Positions 55,484-64,000 of a stretch of 64,000 bases of DNA are shown piece after piece. Below the pieces are notes generated by a model. The model worked only from the letters and a program-made list of their open reading frames with translations. It was not told the DNA's origin and made no database searches. This DNA is from Capitella teleta (taxonomy: Eukaryota; Annelida; Polychaeta; Capitellidae), in NCBI GenBank assembly GCA_000328365.1, contig KB302777.1, positions 81,385 to 145,384 on the forward strand. The letters run 5' to 3'. Both the position numbers and the translations under genes were made by a program. Positions within the stretch are counted from its first letter, which is position 1; every line of letters starts with the position of its first letter.

Positions 55484-57691
55484 CTAAATCGCCAACAAGA
55501 TTAATCGACCAGATAGGAGAGGTCGCGTGGGATACAAGAATTTGATATGATCATTTTTCGATGCGACACAATTAATGTATCATTTGAGTTCATTTCCCAC
55601 GGGGTGTCTACTCCCTCACTTCGTTCACATTCGTACATGACAGGTAACCAACAGAACAACATGCACCTAACGATAATCGTTCATCTGCGTTAAATGCAAC
55701 AGAACATGTCGATCATGATTCAGACTCAACCGTCTTCAAATGAAGTGTCATCTCATATGATTAATTACGTCAGAACAAGGGATTAATGTTTAATATGTGG
55801 TTTAGACTGTTTTTTGTTTTGTTTTTGTTGTTGTTAGGATTCCTTAGGATGATTTTGGAACACGCTGATGTCGTGTACAATCGCCTAAAACAATACCAAC
55901 ATGTTTCTCCTCATACACAATGAGGTCATCATATGCTCCTGTGCTGACCTCAGATGGTGAGCGAGAGTTTGGAGAGTTTTCATTTGGCAGATGGCATCAG
56001 CAATAGCTGTTATTAGGTCATGGCCACAACAACCATAACAATCATAACTGACCTGGTCTCCGCACGCATCTTGATCGCACGTACTCATGACCTAATGACC
56101 TTTATTATGCGTGGAGTTCCGCTGTTGAGGGTCACATCCGTGAGGCAACCCAAAACACCAGAGGCACCAGTGAAATCCCCATTTATTTCCGAACCCTCAT
56201 TGTATGATTATTTTCTTTTTATATCTTTGCTTTGGTTTTATTTCTCTCTCACACAACTGTTTGTTCTTTTAAATAACCCGGTGCGTGTAATGAGAAGATA
56301 GTAATATTACTGCAATCATGAACTCTGATATATTTTGAGCTTAGTATAAGCCTTGAACGCGGAAATGATCCGCAGCATATTTTTCGGTTGTTGATGACGT
56401 AATCTGTGCGCATGGGAAGAGGGGTCTGGAACTGCTTCGCATCAAGTACTGCTACTTGAGCTGATGGTTCATATGTGCAATTGTGAGATTGCTGCAAGGT
56501 TCACAAAGTGGTGGCGTCTGTGATGGTATTAAGTGCTGTCGGATAAGGGCTAGTATTCGGCTATGAGTAGCTGCTAAGGCAATCGCGGCGATGCTTGACC
56601 TAACAGCATTATTTGAAGGTTTCGCTTCAATCATGTCCTGGGAGCGCAGTTTCAGGCGTTTCAAGGATAAGGGTAACTTATTGGGTATATCGGTAATTCA
56701 TTTACAAGATAATTAAGATAATTAAGGATCATGTGCATGCATTGAATATAGACTTCACTTCAATCGCCAGGATGTTAGCTTACATTAAACTCAGTCAGTA
56801 GAGCAACACCTGCCAATCATTATCAGATTAAAATTAATGAGCTCCAAAAGTGCACATGAAATCATTTGAATTAATTTATTAATGAACGTATATTTCACAA
56901 AAGGTGATAATTTAGACACCATAATTCATACATTGTAGATCGATATCATTCATTCTGTGACATCGGTTCTAGTCTTAATTAATTCTAATTTGCAATCATC
57001 ATTATGTCTATTAGGATTATTACTATTTTCAAGATGGTTTGAATAATAAATATTTATATATTTCAGATGAGCTACGTTTCCATCTTAATTTGCGTGCATG
57101 TTTTATTGACATTCAATCTATAGTTAAAATCCGATTTCTTAATTTGTACGGCCACTCTGTTTTTGTATGTTTATGTTTTTGTCAAAAGCCCAGCCTTCTC
57201 CAGAAGGTTCCTCAACTGGGTTGACGAGGTCCGGACCACGTGCGATGCGTAACCCCTGGCGTCAACACTCCGTCTCCACTCTGCTTCACTTGAACAAAAT
57301 CAGGCTCTTCGTGAAATGTTAGGATTGCCACTGATGGATGCGATATTATATCATAAGGAATTTGCATTATTTGTGTTCATATAAAAAACCTACATTCTCA
57401 GCACAGCGATGCACGTCGTACAGTGACGTGAACGCACAGAATGATTATTCGATGGGGATGAAGGGGGGAGGAGACGGGGGGGGGGGAGTCATGGTCACCG
57501 GATTCATTGCAACACCTTCACTATCTGTCAAATTGTAATTCTCAAAAACCACAGCACATAATCTATTCTAGTCTTATATCATGACTATAATTTATTCCAA
57601 CAAAAAGGTGTGGTCGTGGGTATAATTTGAATATCATTGCATGGGTGTCGCTTTGATGGAATGCTATGCAAAAGGGAAAAAAAGATGTCCA

Positions 57692-57768
57692 AGTGACCCC
57701 CAGTCACCCCCAGTCACCCCAATCACTCCTAGTGACTCCCAGTGACCCCTAGTGACCCCCAGTCACTC
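57692..57768. repeat. 10-bp minisatellite (AGTGACCCCC type), eight copies
   Basis: Eight tandem ten-base units: AGTGACCCCC, AGTCACCCCC, AGTCACCCCA, AATCACTCCT and so on. The core alternates between GTGAC and GTCAC, which are reverse complements of each other. Confidence 0.9.
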
Positions 57769-58988
57769 GTACTCATTTCCTCTGCAGTACTATGTATACT
57801 ATAGCCATCAGGGAACAAACATTGTATTCGCTATATTCAAAGAATGACAGTAATTCAGTAAACACAGGTAAAAAAGCACCGCTAGTGGCGAAACCCTGCT
57901 CGCTGTTTTCACACCAAGTAAGCTGCCGCCCTGAGACGTATCTTAGCTTCAGAGAACTAATTATCATTCTCTTTAGCACAATGATATATAAAAGCACACC
58001 AGAGGAGTGGTGCATGCATGCTGCAGTTTCAGAAAATGAAGTCATTGAAGCTTTTTGTCGCGAAAAAAATAATGGTGAAACTAGAATAGTTCTGAAAAGG
58101 GTCAAAGTGAACTCTGTATTTGAAAACCCTGTCGTGGGGATCTAATTAAAATGTTACACAGAGTAATGATTATTAGGGTCACATATTCAGATTTCATGTT
58201 ACCAAAAAATGTTCATAATTATCATTGGGAAATCTGGAAATATGGTGTTTGCAAGATTAATATTTCAAATTAATTTTATTATTCAATCATAGCACCGCTC
58301 AGGTGACGATTATGGCGACATTCCGACTAATGTATTATGCGCAATATCAAATTAGCGCCCTTGATTCCGTGGTATACGTAATCATGCGACGTTTCGGGGA
58401 AATTAATGTGTGTACCAGGGAATCAGACGGAATGTCCGTGTCAACTGTTTCTTTGTTTTTATGCAGGATCAGGCTCTCTTACGATGATATTATTCATAAG
58501 TGATTCCAACAAATAATATTTTTAGCTAGGCTAAATGTATCGACATTTACCCTAGCTAACAAACATTATTTGGCCTCAACTTCTTCTTCTGCACCAGATC
58601 AACCTGCGGATGTCCAAGCATCGCCAAACAAACAGGCGACGGCCACAGACACCGGATCCGTCCCGAGGGCTAACTGGGTTTCACCGGATCTCCTTCTGAA
58701 TGGCAACAGTTTCTTTGCATATGGCGTGTATTGAGCTTCTCAGTTGGCAATTTAATTCCTCCCCGGAAAATAACAGAAATTCTGCTTGTGGTTAAAGTTT
58801 GAATGTATGGAAGGGCATGCATCGCGATCCCTCATTTCATACAACTCTTCCCCAGTAGGGGCTAACTCATCCCTGGTTTGATCTCGCCTGTATTTCTTTT
58901 GAACTCAGCGACCCTGTAATGCCTATATCGTGGATGGAATAGATGGCGCCTAATTGCTCCATATGGACTACACGAATATCACTGTCAG

Positions 58989-59251
58989 CATAACGTGTGT
59001 CGCAGAAGATGCGATATTGACAATCATAACGCAATCAATGCGTTATGATTCTTGGATCACTGTCTTCGCCAATGATCTCCACTACTACCTAGATTGCTTG
59101 TAGGCACGGTGCATTCCGCCATTGCGCGTTACACTCTTGGGGGCTCTGCAAACGAGCACGAAACACGAAAATCGGCAGTAGATGCTACAAGTATAACGCA
59201 CTTGGTGATCATAACGCACACATCGGCATAACGCATTCAGCGACCATAACG
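58989..59251. repeat. Cluster of CATAACG motifs with a 12-bp hairpin
   Basis: CATAACG occurs on the plus strand at 58989, 59025, 59210, 59227 and 59245, and inverted at 59041; a near match (TATAACG) is at 59192. The copies at 59025 and 59041 form a perfect inverted repeat, AATCATAACGCA / TGCGTTATGATT (59022-59033 and 59039-59050) with a 5-base loop. Spacing is irregular, so it is not a simple tandem repeat. Confidence 0.7.
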
Positions 59252-59642
59252 TACGAAACGGTCAAAATTGTAATAAAAGCCCATGTTTTAATCGGTTTAA
59301 CCAGAGATTAAAAAATTTAATACTTTTTTTTGGTGATTCCTTGCAGAATATAATTACAAAAAACGATAAGGAAGAGTTAAGGTTTTTTCACAAAGCTCAA
59401 AATTATATAATTATATGATTCAATATATGATCATGAACTCAATCAATGAACAAGAAATACAGTATATAAAAAGTAATGCTAGCACTATAAAAAATGCAAT
59501 AAAAAAAAAAAAGATTGATAACAGTAATACAATGTCAGTAACAGATGAAATCCAGCACAATGGGCCTATTTAAAAATACTAATGATATAAAATTAACAGA
59601 ATAAAACATCTACTTAAAAACAATTTAATTGTCGTAATCTAT

Positions 59643-59692
59643 NNNNNNNNNNNNNNNNNNNNNNNNNNNNNNNNNNNNNNNNNNNNNNNNNN
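59643..59692. other. Assembly gap (50 N)
   Basis: Exactly 50 undetermined bases, a placeholder length; the true distance is unknown. It lies in intergenic DNA between simple AT-rich stretches, so no gene model is affected. Confidence 1.
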
Positions 59693-60275
59693 CAGTCATA
59701 TTACCATGCAAATGCCCTTTGTTTTCTGGGCAATTCACTTGCGCAAATGGTTTAAAATACAACACATGAGCAACCATTTTGTTGCAATGCATATGTGATG
59801 AGGATGGTGTTGGTCGTAGTCACATGACCGACACAGTATCATCGTCTACAATAGGTGCGATCTATGCTGGTTTCAGTTCCTAATCGGAGAAGTGTTGGCC
59901 GGTATACCCAAAATGGCGTAATTTGCATCGAAGCATAATTTTACACAAGAGAATGAAATCGCAAGCATGTACATTTTAATTAATAATCATTTGTACAACT
60001 TTACTTCGTGTTCTATATTATTAGATAACTCAACAGAAAAGACACAGAATAAAATGCACAGAGTAAAGACTCAATCTTGATATGCAGAATATAGTACATG
60101 CAGACTCAAAGATAACCTTTTAGTCAATATCTCCTTCAATCCACCTGTTCTTCAATATCGAACCAAAGCTTTCATGGACAAAATTGACATTAAAAGAAAC
60201 AAATGCAAAAGTCATAGGGATGAATAATTTATTTGAGTGAATATCATATCATAATGATATATCTACATTAAATGA

Positions 60276-60281
60276 TTTATT
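60276..60281 (-). terminator. Candidate poly(A) signal of the MCF2L-like gene
   Basis: AATAAA on the minus strand, about 165 bases past the stop codon, in AT-rich DNA. Confidence 0.3.
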
Positions 60282-60445
60282 CCAAATACATTCAATGCAT
60301 AACATTGAAATCAACATGAAATCAACAATATGAATTGTGACACACTTTTCATAGTCCTATATAACACGCCGTTTCCATGGCGATAGGGTTGCCACTGAAA
60401 CGCACCAATGACTAGAGGCCATAAGTAGGTCAGGTCGTAGGTTGA

Positions 60446-63400
60446 TCAGACAAGGGTTTCAGATCCGGTGACGCTTCTGCCTGAAGAGGAAGTAGGGCTC
60501 AGACGAACGAAGCTTCCTCCTCCAAATCCTCCTCCTCCGGAGTCTGAAATTCATTTAAATTAATCAACTTAAATTTTTAACAAAAACTAATGAACAATTT
60601 TTAATTTGGCAGATTAAATATTTCAAGCAATATATTATATGCTGTAAATATATAAATATACAAGCAACAGAATCATGTTTCCCTTTGTTCAGAATGGAAA
60701 AATGAAGTGATCATAAATACCTGCGCATGATTATGATACAGTGAGACATGCAGGTACACACAGGGGTCAGATGAGTACAAACAGAAATCAGTGCACTACC
60801 TTACCAGTCGATCCACTCGACAATGTTGAATGCGTAGAGTATGTGCTTGCCCTCTTATTGGGCTCAAGGTAACTGGCCGGCGTCCAGCCCTCTTGACCAG
60901 CAGGGAAGGGGCGGACATACCACCATCCCTCACTGCCCACACGCAGGACATCAACAACATCTCCCTCCTGGAGGCTGATTTCACTTGAGTCGGTTGACGT
61001 GTAGTCAGCCAGAGCAACGTACCGCTGGCACTGCAGCTCCTGAAACGCCAGATCGTTAGTGAATAACTGACGCAATTAAGGATGCTAACCTGGAGAGCAG
61101 ACTCCGTGAGGAAGGGTTCTTGCGAAACGGAAACCGTGTCATCATCAAAGTCTTCGCTCTGCCAGCCATCATCATCGTAGTCCACAGATGGAGCAGCTGC
61201 GAGCGATGCATTTGCTGATTGCGGCATGATGGCCTCCTCTACGCTGGAGAAGCTGGCGTTGCTTGGCGCTTGGCTGCTGCCATCTAGTGACGGACACGGC
61301 GAACCTTCGTGTGAGCCTCGGCCAGGAAGTGTTTTCGAAGGAACGTGACGTTTGGCATTTTCTGTGAGGAAGACAAGAGTAATAAGAATTCCACGATTGC
61401 AACAATGACTCACCGCGTATTCGGTCAAACTGTCGTAGGAGCAGTTCTTGAACGGCTTTCGTCCACGCCCTCTGCACGTCCATATTTGGCGCTTGTATGA
61501 TGTACATCTCAGTTCGGTTGTGTAACCAAATTTCAAATTTGCGTTTGTCGCCTTTGTGTGAAGGCGTAAGGCCAATCTGATGGGTCTGAAAAGGAAAGCG
61601 CAAACAACTGAAGCAAACAGCAGAAATGCTAAAAGTAAAATGCTAGAAGGAATTCAAAGCCACCAATGTCCTTACACACTGCTAAAGGTCCATGTAAACC
61701 AAAGAGGTTCAATGTCAACAGAAGAGAAACCCACCTCGAGACTGTTCTTGTAAATATAGCCGGCCTTCTCTGCATTCTGAGCGTCCTCTTTCTTCTTACA
61801 AAACAGAACTTTATTTTCGTAGAGGAAGATATGCCGTTGCATCGGTTTGAAGCGCAAATCGCGGATTTTATCTTTCTTGTGTTCAGTCCACACGCTGAAC
61901 GAACCCTGCATGAGCAGGTGACCCAAGTCAGCCAGGTTTCCCTGCAGCAAACATCGCATGAAAGAAATATTTAAGACAATCACCCATTTTTATACCTGGT
62001 AACCGGTGATGGCTATTTGGTGCATAATGTCGTTGACATACTTCAAAACACAGAGCATTGATTCAACCGCCTCCTGTAGTTCAGGAACGCCGTCATCATG
62101 CGACTGAGAATACTTTAACATCTCCTGCAATTGAGGCAAAGTGAAAGATCTTTCTTCATTTCTTTCTCATCTGACGCACCTTTAACAGGAGCTGGTACTT
62201 GGTGATGCGTTGCACTGGTTTCAAAAGGTAAGCCCCCAGGGGCAATTTATGATCCAGTCGCGCTTGGCACTCTTTGAAGAACGGATTGTTGTCACCGATT
62301 TCACGTCTCAAATCCTCCGAAATTGGTTTATTCTGACAGTAATAACTGTACATTTTGAACTCCTCGCTCTGTGAAACAAAGAATCAATCAGCTTGGATTC
62401 AAAATTGATACAAAATGAATAGCTGCACTAACAATTACTGTTATCAATAGATTCCTCGAATAACTCACCCTTTCAGCAAAGCACTTGCCAACCAACGCTG
62501 GGGTGTTCCGGCAGTTTTCAAGCTCTTTGAGGAAAATACTACAAAGAAGAAAAGAAGCAAGAATGAAATCACAGGATGAGGATTGAGAAAGGACCCACTT
62601 GGCGTGAAAGTCATAGATTTCCTCCATGTTGCCAAACAATTCCCTCTTTCTTCCCTTCAGTTTGGCTGGCATCAAATGCTGCATGCTCGGTTCTTCCATC
62701 AGCCACGCATATCCCTGGTAATCAAACCAAGTTAATTAGCATTTAATTAAGCAATTAGTTAATCACCTCCAGCATCTCCTTCAATTCTGAGACGTAAATA
62801 CGTTCGGTTTCAATGAGTTCTCTCATCACATGCCTTGCGGAGGAATAAAATGTTAGCTGAAAAACATTTGTGCCTGATACACTTACTTCTTTAATTTCTT
62901 CTTCATTCTGTAAGAAACAGAATGAGAGGATTTAAACATAAAATGCATAATTGGGACAACATTTTGTACTCTATACATGTATAATGTACAAATACTGCAA
63001 TATTACATTCCATAAAGTAGAACATCAAAGCATGCCAAGATTATCAGTACAAGTTGTTTTGGCTTGCTTCCATAATGTCGCTAAGACTTCATAGATGAAT
63101 TCACAGTAATAAAACAATCTTCATAATTGGTTATTTATGCACTTGATTAAGTTGCTAAAAGGGACGACAGTCAGAAGAATGCAGTGCATCACAGAAATAC
63201 CAACAAATGTGAATTATTAGGTTAAATCCTTCAGATTCTCTCTACACACCATGACGACGAATAAAGGTTGAAATTGCAAGTGAAGTTAAACGACAGCGGC
63301 AACAGCAGAGATGAAACCAACCTGCGTTTCTGCAGCAGCGTGTTCTCGTCTTTGATCTGCGTTGAGGGGGAGTCAGAATCTGACGTCACTTTCTTTGCTT

Positions 63401-64000
63401 TCTCGTCTTCACTGGAAACAACGACCTTTTGGTCAAGTTCAGAGGTCACGGTGACTGATTGGTGAGGCGCGGGAGAAACTGCTTGCACGGGTCGTGATGG
63501 TTTTTCAATGAATGTCTTGAGGCTGTGTCGCCTCTTATCACACATTGAGCGAACATCTTCTATGCGCTGAAGAACTTGCTGAACTCTCACCTATAAATCA
63601 TTCAAATCAATTGATCATCAAGTGTATTTATGAAATACTGACCGTAACATCGGGCGACATAACCGTGTCAAATTGAGAGCGGAATTCCTTTGGGTTGCCC
63701 AGTCGCAGCGCCATTCCTTCTCCCAGGAACGTCTCCACTTGCGCGAGAGCTGACTCAGCCGCTCCGATTGTGGTGCAGCGTTCAACAGGGGGCGCTGCTA
63801 ACAGGTCAACTCCTTCGCTGCACCAGCGGTTGGCCTAAGAAACGGAATCATGAGAACACCACAAAGAACGCTCGCGACCAACCAAGTCTATGCGCTCGTG
63901 CAGTTCTCGTGAGCGCTGTAGGAGTTCATTTCTTCGCCGTAGCAACTCCTTGTACTGTTCGCAGATGCGTTGCAGTTCGATGCACTTGGGTCGAATGCAG
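60446..64000 (-). CDS. MCF2L: Rho guanine-nucleotide exchange factor of the MCF2L/Dbs type, 3' part
   Basis: Fourteen exons join in frame to 717 residues; the 5' end lies beyond 64000. Exons: 63883-64000 (cut), 63643-63834, 63322-63590, 62887-62907, 62767-62833, 62599-62714, 62469-62538, 62180-62368, 61996-62124, 61735-61941, 61414-61585, 61090-61361, 60805-61039, 60446-60543. Order: end of a spectrin-like helical region, a KPSRPVQAVSP linker, DH domain (about 201-386: HVMRELIETERIYVSEL, LFGNMEEIYDFH, YLLKPVQRITKYQLLLK), PH domain (about 391-520: GSFSVWTEHKK, FKPMQRHIFLYE, FEIWLHNRTEMYIIQAP), an acidic linker (DYDDDGWQSEDFDDD) and an SH3 domain (about 611-672: ALADYTS, GWWYVRP, GWTPASYLEP). 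It ends with a Gly-rich tail. The DH-PH wording matches MCF2L/Dbs closely. Family role: loads GTP onto Rho/Cdc42-type GTPases at membranes. Introns are mostly 45-90 bases. A Sec14-like domain would be expected upstream, outside the window. Confidence 0.93.

Noticed and set aside
57792-58145. A 117-codon plus-strand frame as a gene
   Set aside because: No recognisable domain, no splice partners, and an equally long frame on the opposite strand.

Overview
The window is nuclear DNA from an invertebrate animal. It is AT-rich, with spliced genes, GT-AG introns, LINE and SINE remnants, long microsatellites and a 50-base assembly gap. I cannot name the phylum. The cyclic-nucleotide channel has a C-terminal tail that, from memory, resembles the protostome CNGL type, and most introns are only about 45-90 bases; neither point is decisive.

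Three protein-coding genes can be read, all on the minus strand. (1) 7022-25457: a cyclic-nucleotide-gated channel alpha subunit with four coding exons, 992 residues and a 15.1-kb first intron. (2) 36420-50069: a complete inositol trisphosphate receptor (ITPR)-family calcium-release channel. I traced 65 coding exons with continuous reading frame, giving 2,746 residues, plus an optional 9-base microexon. (3) 60446-64000: the 3' part of an MCF2L/Dbs-type Rho guanine-nucleotide exchange factor (helical repeat, DH, PH, SH3), which runs off the right edge.

The most interesting item is gene 2. It aligns with ITPRs from end to end in my reading, but it is not a standard one. The beta-trefoil Thr-Gly-Arg loop and a Lys that grip IP3 are replaced. 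The pore reads Tyr-Gly-Leu-Leu-Gly-Asp instead of the near-universal Gly-Gly-Gly-Val/Ile-Gly-Asp. Several stretches look more like ryanodine receptors than ITPRs. It is therefore a candidate for a divergent third branch of the ITPR/RyR superfamily with altered ligand and ion selectivity.

The rest is intergenic or intronic. It holds a 13-14-bp minisatellite (2.2-2.6 kb), a truncated CR1/L2-like LINE (3-4.2 kb), a 38-bp tandem array inside the channel intron (14.06-14.44 kb), a roughly 1-kb polypyrimidine tract with a 143-bp higher-order unit (28.1-29.0 kb), a (CA)n array, a tRNA-type SINE (33.6-33.9 kb), a second LINE remnant (52.95-53.9 kb), an (AAT)n array, a 10-bp minisatellite and a cluster of CATAACG motifs with a hairpin (59 kb). 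The three genes all act in second-messenger signalling (cyclic nucleotide to cation influx, calcium release, Rho activation), but nothing in the sequence shows that they work together.
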